A stretch of DNA of 64,000 bases from Paenibacillus eucommiae. Lineage in GTDB: Bacteria; Bacillota; Bacilli; Paenibacillales; NBRC-103111. Below, one piece after another: positions 34,898 through 43,877 of this stretch. The notes under the pieces are model-generated. The model was not told the DNA's origin. It saw only the letters and a list, made by a program, of their open reading frames with translations, and made no database searches. Both the position numbers and the translations under genes were made by a program. How positions within the stretch are numbered: the first letter of the stretch is position 1; every line of letters starts with the position of its first letter. The stretch is from NCBI RefSeq assembly GCF_017874215.1, contig NZ_JAGGLB010000007.1, positions 186,001 to 250,000 of the forward strand, given 5' to 3'.

Positions 34898-35515
34898 TCA
34901 ATCTAAAATGACAGCTTTTTCCGGATTTCGCAGAAATTCAAACATGGTTTTGACCTGGGCCACCGTATTTCGTTCAGCAGAAAGCACAGGCAAATGCTCC
35001 TCCTCAAAAAAACCAACCTCGCTCGTTTCCAAGCCGCCCGCAGCCTCTCCACCAGTGATCTGACACAAAATAAACAATTTGTATATATGGTAAGGCTCCG
35101 GCGGGTGACCGTGAAATTTCTTGTCCAGTATGGCCAGCAGCCTGATGGGGATAGCTTGATAGCCCGATTCTTCCATGATTTCTTTAACAACAATTTCTGA
35201 AGGTGAATAGCCGATATCGGCCCAGCCTCCGGGAAGCGCCCAAGCCCCATCCAGCTTCTCACGAACAAGCAGAATCTTGTCGTCCTGGAAGACAACTCCA
35301 CGAATGTCCACTTTGGGTGTTGCATAGCCGGTCTCTCCTGCAAAAGCAAGAGTAAGGATTTCCTTATCCACTTGTGTGTAAGAAGCCAGAATATCTACAC
35401 TGATTTGCCTTAGTTCCTCATAGCGTTCAAGATCATAGGCGTCCTTGGTATATGTAATCCCCGTCTGAGCTATAGCCTGTATACGCTTGGCCCATTCCAG
35501 CCAATTACTGTTCAT
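34898..35515 (-). CDS. NUDIX hydrolase with N-terminal helical domain
   Basis: A 205-residue protein. ATG 35515 has AGGGGGAG about 5 bases upstream; the frame is open to 35533. Residues 1-60 match the helical NUDIX_N_2 domain (WLEWAKRIQAIAQTGITYTKDAYDLERYEELRQI region). The NUDIX box is GWADIGYSPSEIVVKEIMEESGY; the usual first Glu is Tyr and the Arg of REXXEE is Lys, both seen in this subgroup, while the metal-binding EE pair is kept. Relatives hydrolyse ADP-ribose, CDP-choline or related nucleotides. Confidence 0.88.
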   Translation of the reverse strand: MNSNWLEWAKRIQAIAQTGITYTKDAYDLERYEELRQISVDILASYTQVDKEILTLAFAGETGYATPKVDIRGVVFQDDKILLVREKLDGAWALPGGWADIGYSPSEIVVKEIMEESGYQAIPIRLLAILDKKFHGHPPEPYHIYKLFILCQITGGEAAGGLETSEVGFFEEEHLPVLSAERNTVAQVKTMFEFLRNPEKAVILD

Positions 35516-35611
35516 AAGTCTCCCCCTTGCCATGTAAAAATAAAGGATAGCCTGATTTTCAAACTATACCGCAGCTATTTATACTTTGCAATGAGGAAGA
35601 CTATCCGGCAA

Positions 35612-36430
35612 TCAATAATGTCTGCTTTCCATTTGGTCCAGGCTTTTGAATTCATAGCCCTGTTTCCTGGCATCGTCGATTATTTGTCCCAACGCCTCCG
35701 TGTTGTCCTTGGACACCGAATGCAGTAAAATCACCGCACCTGGATGAAGCTGTGACATCACCTGTTGATAAGCATACTGCGAGCCTTTTTGCTGCTTGGT
35801 CTCCCAGTCTCTATAGGCAATCGACCAGAATACATTCGTATATCCCTGTTCCCTGCTGAAGGCAAGCGTCTTTTCACTAAAAACACCCTGTGGGGTACGC
35901 ATATATCGCATATCCAGCTGCCCTGTAACATTGGCCACTTCTTCCTTCACCTTATCCAATTCGGTCCTGATAGCTGCTTGATCCAAGCGCGACATATCCG
36001 GATGGCTCCATGAGTGATTGCCGATCAGATGCCCCTCGTTCACCATCCGCTTCATCAGCTCCGGCTGCTCCTTCGCATAAGGACCTGTTACAAAAAAAAT
36101 AGCCGGAACCTTTTTATCCCGCAAAGTGTCCAATATTCGGCCAGTAAACCCATTCTCATAGCCATTGTCAAATGTCAGAAACAGCTCTTTCTTCTCCGGA
36201 TTGCCTAGAAAAATAGCGTCATGCTTTTGCAGAATCTGCTTGAAGCCTTCTTCATTAATGGAGGGAAGCGCTCCGTTTTTGCTTTTTTTGAACCCGAAGT
36301 GATACGGCTTCCCTCCTTGTGCAGCAACGATACCAGGCGATAGGACCATACTGGATGCCAGTCCGAATAAAGCCAGCATAACGGTTACTAGTACTATTCT
36401 TTTTATTCTTACAGGGGCTAATCGCTTCAT
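35612..36430 (-). CDS. pdaA: Polysaccharide deacetylase, PdaA-like (delta-lactam biosynthesis)
   Basis: A 272-residue secreted or anchored NodB-type deacetylase. A signal sequence (about 12-37, ending near VAAQG) is followed by motif 1 LTFDNGYENG, metal motif HSWSHPD, RTPQGVFSE and the C-terminal LLHSVS. The order and the Asn-Gly-Tyr-Glu variant match PdaA, which removes acetyl groups from muramic acid so that the spore cortex delta-lactam can form. Sporulation control would be expected. The gene agrees with the germination operon at 53091-57201 in marking a spore former. Confidence 0.88.
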   Translation of the reverse strand: MKRLAPVRIKRIVLVTVMLALFGLASSMVLSPGIVAAQGGKPYHFGFKKSKNGALPSINEEGFKQILQKHDAIFLGNPEKKELFLTFDNGYENGFTGRILDTLRDKKVPAIFFVTGPYAKEQPELMKRMVNEGHLIGNHSWSHPDMSRLDQAAIRTELDKVKEEVANVTGQLDMRYMRTPQGVFSEKTLAFSREQGYTNVFWSIAYRDWETKQQKGSQYAYQQVMSQLHPGAVILLHSVSKDNTEALGQIIDDARKQGYEFKSLDQMESRHY

Positions 36431-36504
36431 GTTCCTAGTCTCCTTTTAGACAATGGATGGTAAGACATTTTAGCTTTCGCTTACCGTACACGGATTATTC
36501 TCAA

Positions 36505-37105
36505 TGAGAAAAACGCCCTTCTTGGGCGTCCTTTGAGGAGCGTATTTGTGACTTGGGTGCGTTGTGGAGGGAATGGCTGTGGGCTCCAGCCGCTGTTAAA
36601 GATTTGTTCCCTTGAATGGAATAGATATGGGGGTGGAACAAATCTTTAAAGGCGGACGCTATCGCTCTTCCGCCCACAGCCCTTCCCTCTTCTCAGCTAC
36701 AATCGCACGAATCACACGAACACCAAGCTCAAACGGACAGCCAAGCTAGGGTTTTTCTCTTGGTTAGAGGAGATTTCCCAGCTGACGCAGGCGCTGGGGA
36801 TGAAGAGAGCGCGCAACTGAGAAGGAACTGCTACTTTAACGATGTTTTTCATCGTTAAAAGCACCAGTTCCTCTCCATAATCTTACTTAACGATGAAAAA
36901 TATCGTTAAAATCTCTTTTTACCGACCAAAGGGGCCATCCGACCTCTTTTAACGATGAAAATCATCATTAAAGTGATGATTGGCCTGGAAACATTTGGTT
37001 TAACGTTGAAAAACATCGTTAAGTGAAGCACTCTCAAACGGACTGCCAGCAGAGGCTGCTTTCCTGAGGGAAAGGGATAGTGACGACAATGAAAATTTGG
37101 ATTTA
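36505..37105. repeat. Composite hairpin repeat copy D with four palindromes
   Basis: A short ACGCCC-TTCT-GGGCGT hairpin is followed by the long hairpin core 36567-36689, the CTCAAACGGACAGCC tail, and palindromes of the CTTTAACGATG type at about 36834-36859, 36886-36910, 36948-36974 and 36999-37023. The last part (37033-37100) repeats CTCAAACGGACTGCCAGCAG and GAGGGAAAGGGATAGTGACG seen near 57413. No gene lies in 36431-37177. Confidence 0.85.
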
Positions 37106-37177
37106 CTTACAACTTTCATTAATCAAACATCTTACCCTCATAACACTCTCCTAAAGATAGCTGCCCACATTTAAACA

Positions 37178-38083
37178 TCACTTTTTATCCTGCGATTGTA
37201 CCGCAATATAAATGTCAACCTGGGCATCCTCCGGATTCGAGCTGCGCTCATCATACAATTCAAAATCACCAGTAAAAGTACGCTCCAAGTCTGTAACGGC
37301 CGCCGACCACTGCCAAATTGCTTGCCAAGCCTCGATTACAACCTTATTCATCGGACCCTTCGCTGTTGTAAACACTGCATACCTTGCTGCTGGTAATGTA
37401 GTAACTGCCATTCCTTCTGGTATGTTGGCAAGCGAACTGACACTCGCTCCTAAAAGGATTGTATACTCCCCAAAAGCTCCATTCTCATAATCCGTGTAGC
37501 ACCCGAAGATCGCATTTCCATTCGTATCCGCATTCGTATTTCCATTTGTATTTGCATCCGCATTCGCATTCGTATTCGCATTTCCATCAGTACTACCTTC
37601 CGAACCCACTTGAACTGCAGCCCCGCTCCGCCCAGGAATGTTCTCTAGTACAGATTCTTGCCAGAAGCGTTCCCAAAGCTTTGGAATCTGTGCCTCTGCC
37701 GAGGCCGAAAGCTCATTAGCATTTGTAGTCCTTGCGGCTATGCCCATTAAGTGAATTTCCGCTTTTTCTACAAAATAATCGGGCTGGGCATGCTTGCGTT
37801 CACCCTCTCCATCCTCTCCGTCCCCAGGAGAAGACCATCTTTTCAGATTGGGCAGGTAACTCTGCATCATCGTTCTTGCCGCCTGCTCCTCCATGCCCTC
37901 CTTAACCATAATCGGGACGCAAACCTCAATCATCTCACCAAGCGTGAGCTCTGGCTGTGTAAAAGCACCGTCCTCATAGCAATACTTGCAGTATTCGGTC
38001 ACTTTATTATTTTCTTTATCGGTTCCGTATAAAGCCTCATCAGGCATTGGCATTCCGCAGCTTTGGCATACGTATGAGTTCAT
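37178..38083 (-). CDS. Zinc-ribbon protein fused to a GyrI-like/effector-binding domain
   Basis: A 301-residue protein. Residues 1-90 hold a zinc ribbon (CQSCGMPM about 6-13 and CKYCYEDG about 32-39) with the helical tail of the putative zinc-ribbon family; residues about 110-295 resemble the GyrI-like/AraC effector-binding fold (IHLMGIAART, FGCYTDYENG, PEGMAVTTLPAARYAVFTTAKGP). Between the first strands of that domain sits an Asn-Thr-Ala-Asp-Gly linker of about 30 residues (about 170-198), encoded by a 6 bp tandem repeat (37511-37590). AGGAGG lies 8 bases before the ATG. It follows the WYL regulator gene by 67 bp. A ligand-sensing or drug-binding role is plausible. Confidence 0.85.
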   Translation of the reverse strand: MNSYVCQSCGMPMPDEALYGTDKENNKVTEYCKYCYEDGAFTQPELTLGEMIEVCVPIMVKEGMEEQAARTMMQSYLPNLKRWSSPGDGEDGEGERKHAQPDYFVEKAEIHLMGIAARTTNANELSASAEAQIPKLWERFWQESVLENIPGRSGAAVQVGSEGSTDGNANTNANADANTNGNTNADTNGNAIFGCYTDYENGAFGEYTILLGASVSSLANIPEGMAVTTLPAARYAVFTTAKGPMNKVVIEAWQAIWQWSAAVTDLERTFTGDFELYDERSSNPEDAQVDIYIAVQSQDKK

Positions 38084-38127
38084 CGTGTATTCCTCCTAAT
38101 TGGTTATAGCTTCAGTATACAAGCAGT

Positions 38128-38151
38128 AACCTGACAGCTCTCTGTCAGGTT
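38128..38151. promoter_or_regulatory. Perfect hairpin between the WYL regulator and zinc-ribbon genes
   Basis: ACCTGACAG-CTCT-CTGTCAGGT is a perfect 9-10 bp stem directly at the stop of the WYL gene and about 45 bp before the zinc-ribbon gene. On the minus strand it is not followed by a T-run, so an operator or RNA-stability hairpin is more likely than a terminator. Confidence 0.45.
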
Positions 38152-39095
38152 TAGCATGTACGCTCATATTTATTTACGATGCCTTCTGCGATCTTTTTTA
38201 TTTTTTCACGTATATGAGCGGGTTCCAGCACTTCTACTCCTTCTCCAAAGCTGAGAATAAAGCCGTACAGCCAATTGTCCTCTGGAAAAGCGACCGAAAC
38301 CGTATACCTGCCTTCGCCATCCTCCAGCAAACTCTCCACTCCGAACCACTCTTCCGCCAAATGCCGCACCTTTGCATGAAAACGAAGCTGCAGCGGGGTC
38401 CCCTGCTCAGGTGGCTGCCACGATTTTGCCCAGGGCATATCTTCCATTGAAATGGGCTGACGGACAAAATAAAGCTCATGAATCACAACGTCCTTCATCC
38501 GAAACAGCTTGAATAAACGGAACTGCTCCCGCTGGCGGCAATAGGCGTACAGGTACCATCTTTGTTTTTTCAATACTAATGTATATGGCTCCACACTGCG
38601 CTCCGTTACATCTCCATCAGCATTGCAATAGGTAAAAGCTACAACCTGGAGCTGCTCTATCGCCTGCTTTAGCTTATTTAGCTTCTCCTCCATCAGCCCT
38701 TGGTCACCCCAGGACGAGAAATCTACAATGAACTGCTTGGTTTTGAATTCGAAGTCATCGCTCTTTGAAGCCGGAATAATACTGTTGATTTTCTCCAAAA
38801 GCATTTGATTTTCATGGCTGCTGTACGAGGTGGAGATGCTCCGAAGAGCCGTAACGATAGCTGCCAGATCATTATGCGTCAACAAATTGCGGTCTAATCG
38901 ATACCCCTCCACAAGACCAATACCACCACCCGCTCCCGGGTAGGTCATGACCGGAATTCCCGCATGATCAATAACATCTATATCCCGATAAATTGTGCGC
39001 ACCGATACTTCAAATAGATCGGCCAATTCTTTGGCCTGAATTCTTTTCCGGTTCATCAATAAAATAACGATGGAAAGCAAGCGATCAATTTTCAT
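38151..39095 (-). CDS. YafY-type regulator (HTH plus WYL domain)
   Basis: A 314-residue regulator: N-terminal winged helix (MKIDRLLSIVILLMNRKRIQAKELADLFEVSVRTIYRDIDVI region), then a WYL domain from about 140 (VAFTYCNADGD, SVEPYTLVLKKQRWYLYAYCR with the Trp-Tyr-Leu core) and a WCX tail. WYL proteins sense ligands or nucleic acid and regulate neighbouring genes, here probably the zinc-ribbon/GyrI-like gene directly downstream. Confidence 0.9.
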   Translation of the reverse strand: MKIDRLLSIVILLMNRKRIQAKELADLFEVSVRTIYRDIDVIDHAGIPVMTYPGAGGGIGLVEGYRLDRNLLTHNDLAAIVTALRSISTSYSSHENQMLLEKINSIIPASKSDDFEFKTKQFIVDFSSWGDQGLMEEKLNKLKQAIEQLQVVAFTYCNADGDVTERSVEPYTLVLKKQRWYLYAYCRQREQFRLFKLFRMKDVVIHELYFVRQPISMEDMPWAKSWQPPEQGTPLQLRFHAKVRHLAEEWFGVESLLEDGEGRYTVSVAFPEDNWLYGFILSFGEGVEVLEPAHIREKIKKIAEGIVNKYERTC

Positions 39096-39210
39096 AAATA
39101 ATTCTCTTTTCTATACATAATTACGAACCAGGATAGCTGCATTGAACTTATCATGCGGATTATTGCAGTGTCAATAAAGCAAAAATGGAGCAGCAAAATT
39201 GTACAACAAA

Positions 39211-39260
39211 TTGACATATCACCGCGCATAGTGTATATACTTAATATATACACTATGCGC
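39211..39260 (+). promoter_or_regulatory. Promoter with 37 bp palindromic operator for the GntR-ABC operon
   Basis: TTGACA (39211-39216) is followed 17 bp later by TATATA (39234-39239). Overlapping the -10 is a perfect inverted repeat with 16 bp arms, GCGCATAGTGTATATA (39224-39239) and its complement (39245-39260), around a 5 bp centre. The downstream YtrA-type GntR protein should bind it and block RNA polymerase. Confidence 0.85.
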
Positions 39261-39288
39261 AGATAAATCTGAAAATGAGTGGTGAGTT

Positions 39289-39675
39289 ATGAACATTATT
39301 TTATCCAACGCTTCTGTCGATCCACTTTACGTGCAAATTTGCAAGCAAATCCGGGAAAGCATCCTTAACGGGGAGCTTACTGCCGGCCAAAGTCTGCCTT
39401 CAATTCGCCAGTTGGCCAAGGATTTGCAAATCAGCGTAATCACCACAAAACGCGCCTATGAGGAATTGGAAAAAGAAGGGCTCATTGATTCCGTAGTTGG
39501 CAAGGGCTCCTTCGTATCCGGCGCCAATCAGCAGTTTATCCGCGAGCAGCGGCTAAGACTGTTAGAAAATAAAACGATCGAGATTGTTATGGAAAGCAAA
39601 TCACTGCAAATTACCTTGGAAGAGCTGCTCGAGCAGGTCAAGATACTCTATGAAGATGGGGAGGATAACGGATGA
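39289..39675 (+). CDS. YtrA-type GntR regulator
   Basis: A 128-residue short GntR protein: winged helix (PLYVQICKQIRESILNG, SLPSIRQLAKDLQIS, TKRAYEELEKEGLI, GKGSFV) and a ~40-residue helical dimer tail, without a ligand domain, which is the YtrA class. These repress adjacent ABC exporters and are often induced by cell-wall antibiotics. It overlaps the ATPase gene by 4 bases (ATGA) and the 37 bp palindrome at 39224-39260 is its probable operator. Confidence 0.93.
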   Translation: MNIILSNASVDPLYVQICKQIRESILNGELTAGQSLPSIRQLAKDLQISVITTKRAYEELEKEGLIDSVVGKGSFVSGANQQFIREQRLRLLENKTIEIVMESKSLQITLEELLEQVKILYEDGEDNG

Positions 39676-40538
39676 ATGTCATTGAAATACGCGGAGTAAC
39701 GAAGAAATATTCGCAGTTTGCGTTAGATCAAGTTTCTTTTGGTATTAAACAGGGCTTCATAACCGGTCTGATTGGACCAAATGGAGCCGGAAAAAGTACA
39801 TTGATTAAGCTCTTAATGGGTATGGCCGTACCTGAGCAAGGTGAAATCAGCATCTTTGGCAAGCCCATGCCACAGCAGGAAGGACAAATCAAAGAACAGA
39901 TAGGCTTCGTTTCAGACGAGAGCCACTTCTATGAGCATTTAACCATTGCAGCCATGAAAAATGTTATAGCTCCCTTCTATAAACAATGGAATGAAGCCTT
40001 ATTTAAAAATTATTTGGACCGCTTCGAATTATCACAGAAAACCAAGATCAAGAACTTGTCCAAAGGAATGAAAATGAAGTTTTCGTTGGCATGCGCCTTA
40101 TCCCACCAGGCCGATTTGCTCATTATGGATGAGCCGACAGCAGGACTTGATCCCGTATTCCGCCGCGAGCTGCTGGACATTCTGGGCGAGCTGATGCTCG
40201 ATGAAAAGAAAACGATCTTATTTTCCACCCATATTACTACTGATTTGGATCGTATTGCGGATTTTATAACCTTTGTGAACCGCGGCAAGCTTGTGTTCAG
40301 TGATTCGAAGGAACAAATTCTGGATCGCTACGTGCTGGTGAAAGGTGATACCGCTTTGTTAGATCGCGATCTCCGCAATGCTTTTATCGGCATTCGTGAA
40401 ACGTCCATAGGCTTCGAGGGCTTGTCTGCTAATCGGTCCGAAGCTGAGCGGTTGTTCGGTTCCTATGCAAAAATGGTGTCGCCGACACTTGAGGATATCA
40501 TGTACTTCACTGCAAAAGGAGGGCGCACCCATGCTTAA
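39672..40538 (+). CDS. ABC transporter ATP-binding protein (YtrB-like)
   Basis: A 288-residue ATPase with Walker A GPNGAGKST (about 35-43), a degenerate signature LSKGMKMKFSLA, Walker B LLIMDEPTAGLDP and switch His in FSTHITTD. GGGGAGG lies 7 bases before the ATG. Together with the permease at 40531 it forms a two-gene exporter under the YtrA-type regulator. The substrate is unknown; YtrBC-type systems are linked to cell-envelope antibiotics. Confidence 0.93.
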   Translation: MNVIEIRGVTKKYSQFALDQVSFGIKQGFITGLIGPNGAGKSTLIKLLMGMAVPEQGEISIFGKPMPQQEGQIKEQIGFVSDESHFYEHLTIAAMKNVIAPFYKQWNEALFKNYLDRFELSQKTKIKNLSKGMKMKFSLACALSHQADLLIMDEPTAGLDPVFRRELLDILGELMLDEKKTILFSTHITTDLDRIADFITFVNRGKLVFSDSKEQILDRYVLVKGDTALLDRDLRNAFIGIRETSIGFEGLSANRSEAERLFGSYAKMVSPTLEDIMYFTAKGGRTHA

Positions 40539-41142
40539 TTTAATTCGTAAGGACATCCTTATCCTCCGCTATTATTTTCTTTTCGTTGTGCTCTATATTG
40601 CTTTCTTCGGATTCTTGCTGCCTACAGAGAGGTCTTCCCTTCTGCTTGGCATACTGCCTACGGTCATGCTCACCATGTTCTCCTGCTCCCTGGAAAGAAA
40701 AAATAAAAATTTATTGTTTGTTGGAAGCCTCCCTATTTCCAGAAAACAAATCGTATCCGCGAAATACAGCACTCTTTTTGTTTATTTGCTTATTGGTCTA
40801 GCCTCCGGCCTGCTTATGATGTTGATTAACCGCTATGTGCTGCAAAGGGAAGCTTCGTTTACCGGGACAGATATTGGATTAACCCTAGGTATTTGTTTTC
40901 TCTTCGGATCCCTGTTTTTTCCGATCTATTATTGGTTGGGTGCAAAAGGATCCCAGATTGTTATATTCATTTTCGTTTTCCTCACTATTGCTGCTTCTAA
41001 CCTTCCTAAACGGGAAATAGACTGGCTGCCAGAGTCGCAGCTTGCAACTGCTTGGCTTTTTCCGGTCGTAGGACTCCTTCTGCTTGGATTATCCTTTCGG
41101 TTATCACTAGCAATATTCCGCCGTAAAGATATGGCCACTTGA
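40531..41142 (+). CDS. ABC-2 type transporter permease
   Basis: A 203-residue membrane protein with about six hydrophobic helices, of the ABC2_membrane_5 kind (starts MLNLIRKDILILRYYF; FVGSLPISRKQIVSAKY loop). ATG 40531 follows AGGAGGG by 6-7 bases and overlaps the ATPase stop by 8 bp. It is the membrane partner of the ATPase. Confidence 0.9.
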   Translation: MLNLIRKDILILRYYFLFVVLYIAFFGFLLPTERSSLLLGILPTVMLTMFSCSLERKNKNLLFVGSLPISRKQIVSAKYSTLFVYLLIGLASGLLMMLINRYVLQREASFTGTDIGLTLGICFLFGSLFFPIYYWLGAKGSQIVIFIFVFLTIAASNLPKREIDWLPESQLATAWLFPVVGLLLLGLSFRLSLAIFRRKDMAT

Positions 41143-41177
41143 ATGCTGTAACGAGCCGTTTACTTTAACCTACAACA

Positions 41178-41214
41178 AAGGAAGACCCCAATAGCTTATT
41201 GAAGGTCTTTCTTT
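41178..41214 (+). terminator. Terminator of the GntR-ABC operon
   Basis: GAAGACCCCAATA and TATTGAAGGTCTTTC form an imperfect stem with a T-rich tail, 36 bp past the stop. The converging YitT gene ends at 41246, so it may serve both. Confidence 0.65.
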
Positions 41215-41245
41215 TTATGTATGCAGGGTATCAATGTCAATGGCT

Positions 41246-42112
41246 TTAATGAATGCTCTTTTTGGTCATGCTGCCTCCAAGAACATCGGCTACATTTGAA
41301 ATCGAAATAAAGGCGTTACGATCAATTTCCTGAATGATGGTCTTCAGCTTGGCTAATTCCAAACGGGTAACCACACAGTAGATCATTTGCGTATCTTCTT
41401 TGGTTCTCCCTTGTTTGGCGTAAATATAGGTCGTAGGCCTCCCCAGACGGTTAGCAATAGCTTCGGAAATCTCCTCGTAATCTTTGGAAATTACGGTTAC
41501 AGACTTCGACTCATCCAAACCTTCAACTACAATATCCATAACTTTAGAAGCGATATAGTATGTAAATATGGAGTACATGGCGGAATCCCATCCAAAAACA
41601 AAACCGGCAAATATGAAAATAAAGAAGTTAATGATCATAATCAGCTGGCCGACCGGCATTCTTGTTCTTTTGGATAAAAGAATGGCTACGATTTCCGTAC
41701 CATCCAGGGAACCCCCATAGCGGATGACTAAGCCTACACCAAGTCCCAGAATAAGACCTCCGAACAGAACAGCAAGAATCGTTTCGTTCGTAAACGGCAC
41801 AGAATGATGCAGATATACGGTTGTTAAGGATAGCAGGATGATACCGTAGAGCGTCGAGATGGCAAAGGTTTTGCCGATTTGCTTGTATCCGATGTACAGA
41901 AAAGGGATGTTGAGAATAAAAATGAACACGCCCAGAGGAAGTGGCGTCAGTTCGGATAGCATAATTGAAATACCTGTAATCCCACCGTCGATGATGTTAT
42001 TAGGAACCAAAAATATTTCAAGTGCCACACCCATCATGATAGAACCTAGTGTGATAAAAATAAACCTTTTGAAAATATCCGCTTTCGATAGCTTTTTACT
42101 TACTCTTTCCAT
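41246..42112 (-). CDS. YitT family membrane protein (DUF161 plus DUF2179)
   Basis: A 288-residue protein: five to six membrane helices (to about residue 190; GITGISIMLS, RYGGSLDGTEIVAILLSKRT) and a cytoplasmic DUF2179 domain (about 205-280). The family is common in Firmicutes; its transport or regulatory role is not established. AGGAG lies about 8 bases before the ATG. Confidence 0.92.
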   Translation of the reverse strand: MERVSKKLSKADIFKRFIFITLGSIMMGVALEIFLVPNNIIDGGITGISIMLSELTPLPLGVFIFILNIPFLYIGYKQIGKTFAISTLYGIILLSLTTVYLHHSVPFTNETILAVLFGGLILGLGVGLVIRYGGSLDGTEIVAILLSKRTRMPVGQLIMIINFFIFIFAGFVFGWDSAMYSIFTYYIASKVMDIVVEGLDESKSVTVISKDYEEISEAIANRLGRPTTYIYAKQGRTKEDTQMIYCVVTRLELAKLKTIIQEIDRNAFISISNVADVLGGSMTKKSIH

Positions 42113-42145
42113 GGTTGATCTCCTTCTTTTAATTAGACTATGAAC

Positions 42146-42427
42146 TCAAGTTCTGAACTGCACCCGGTGCAATTTGCTGTAAACGCCTTCTGCCGCGAGG
42201 AGAACCTGATGTTTGCCTTGCTCGGATATGCCTTCTTCCGTAACGATAACGATCCGGTCAGCATTCTTGAGGGTGGCCAGCCTATGAGCAATAACCAAGG
42301 TGGTGCGTCCCACCGACAGCTCGGCCTGGGACTGAATGGCTGACTCTGTCTCCGTATCCAGTGATGAGGCAGCCTCGTCCAGGATTAGAATCGACGGATT
42401 TTTGAGAAACAATATCTGTTGATTCAT
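42146..42427 (-). pseudogene. Remnant of an ABC exporter ATPase (C-terminal ~90 residues)
   Basis: The frame encodes only the end of an MsbA-type ATPase: FLKNPSILILDEAASSLD (Walker B and D-loop), LSVGRTTLVIAHRLATLKNADRI (H-loop) and the tail. Walker A, the signature motif and the membrane domain are missing, and upstream sequence is AT-rich without similarity. It is a truncated gene left between YitT and the zinc-finger gene. Confidence 0.85.
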
Positions 42428-42629
42428 AATGCAATATTAAAGTTTTTCACTTGAAAACCAATACCGTGTTAGTATTTTAACACAAACAATGTAAAAATTT
42501 CGCCTTTTTTCAACATAAAATTCATTGCGAATTCTGTTATTTACAAGAAGGAAAAAATGGATTATTATATATGTATACATCGGTGTACATAAGTGTACAT
42601 ATACCAATAAAAATTGGAGGTGCTTTCTT

Positions 42630-43094
42630 TTGACAGAAGATTTTCGCAAAAAAAATTTCCGCGGCGCTAAAATTGAAGATATGATCGATTATTTGGAAGC
42701 TATGATCCAGGACAGCGAGAAGCACATCGTCAAAACCGACGATCCCTTGCGGCAAAGATTCTTTGAGGGTATGACTATTGCCTACACCATGATTGCCATG
42801 AAATTAAAGAATGACTTCGACTATAAAGAGTTTACAGATAAAAACGTCTCGGAGCACATCTATCAAGCCGTTATCCAGATGGACATGAAGGAAGGGCTGC
42901 AAGCTTACACTGCGGAAGCGACAACAGGCGCAATAGCTGCTGAGATTAATGCTGACGCTGCCCGCTCATGCTCCTTCTGCAGCAAAACCGAAGATGAAGT
43001 ACAAAAGCTTGTTCACGGTCCAAACGTTGCGATTTGTAACCATTGTCTGGATTTCGGCAAACAGCTTTTGGAAGTGCCTGATGAACAGAAGTAG
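42630..43094 (+). CDS. Small protein with C-terminal ClpX-type C4 zinc finger
   Basis: A 154-residue protein. TTG start at 42630 with GGAGG 9 bases upstream. Residues about 1-100 are helical and charged with no known motif; residues about 115-145 (CSFCSKTEDEVQKLVHGPNV, then CNHC) match the zinc finger of ClpX, which binds substrates and adaptors. Here there is no AAA+ domain, so it may be an adaptor or a regulator. Not in an operon with either neighbour. Confidence 0.85.
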   Translation: MTEDFRKKNFRGAKIEDMIDYLEAMIQDSEKHIVKTDDPLRQRFFEGMTIAYTMIAMKLKNDFDYKEFTDKNVSEHIYQAVIQMDMKEGLQAYTAEATTGAIAAEINADAARSCSFCSKTEDEVQKLVHGPNVAICNHCLDFGKQLLEVPDEQK

Positions 43095-43200
43095 CAGTAA
43101 AACTTTTCACTGCTTTCATAAATACACTGACAGTAAGTGACAGTGATTATCTGTTATGCTGGATTCAGATAGCAAATAAGGGTTGTGGAGGGAATTGTAC

Positions 43201-43782
43201 ATGAAGAAAGTACTGGTGTTTCTTACAGATGGCTTTGCAGATTGGGAAGCAAGCTATGTTAGCGCAGAGTTGAATAAGCCTGGGACCGGGTATGAAGTTA
43301 AGACCATTGCGATTGATAAAGCTCCCAAGGTATCAATGGGCGGTTTCAAAGTGCTTCCCGATTATGACCTGAAGGATCATTGCAGCCATACAGAAATAGC
43401 AATGCTCATTATTCCAGGTGGCACCGCATGGAGAAATGCTGACAATCAGCAGGCCAAAACGATCGTAACCTATTGTGTGCAGCACGATATTCCGGTTGCA
43501 GCCATTTGTGACGCGACTACTTTTTTAGGCAATCATGGATTCCTTGATGCAAATAAGCATACAGGAAACACCTTGCCGTATCTGAAGCAGGGCGCACCCG
43601 ATTATCGGGGCGATGATTACTATGTAGACGCCCAGTCTGTCTGGGATGGTAATCTTATCACTGCCAATGGCAGTGGTGCTGTAGAATTTTCAAGGCATAT
43701 TCTTGAGAAGTTAAATGTTCTAAAAGGCGAAGCCCTTGATGAATGGTACGGCATATTTAAACATGGATATTTTCCGGCATAA
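43201..43782 (+). CDS. DJ-1/PfpI family protein (type 1 glutamine amidotransferase-like)
   Basis: A 193-residue protein of the DJ-1/PfpI superfamily. The reactive Cys is in VAAICDATTFLGNHG (about 98-112), following IIPGGTAW. Relatives act as chaperones, glyoxalases or proteases; YdeA-like proteins are the closest match by eye. ATG 43201 has GGAGGG 8 bases upstream. Confidence 0.88.
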   Translation: MKKVLVFLTDGFADWEASYVSAELNKPGTGYEVKTIAIDKAPKVSMGGFKVLPDYDLKDHCSHTEIAMLIIPGGTAWRNADNQQAKTIVTYCVQHDIPVAAICDATTFLGNHGFLDANKHTGNTLPYLKQGAPDYRGDDYYVDAQSVWDGNLITANGSGAVEFSRHILEKLNVLKGEALDEWYGIFKHGYFPA

Positions 43783-43877
43783 GACGCCGGCTCTTGTGTT
43801 CCCGCTGCTTATGCCCTGTGTCTTCTCTGCCTAGTCGCCGGTTTTGCAGGCTTTGCTGCAGGCCAAAGCCTAATTCA

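Noticed and set aside
36834-37023. CRISPR-like array
   Set aside because: The repeated unit is a perfect palindrome with short, similar spacers; spacing is irregular and no cas genes are present.
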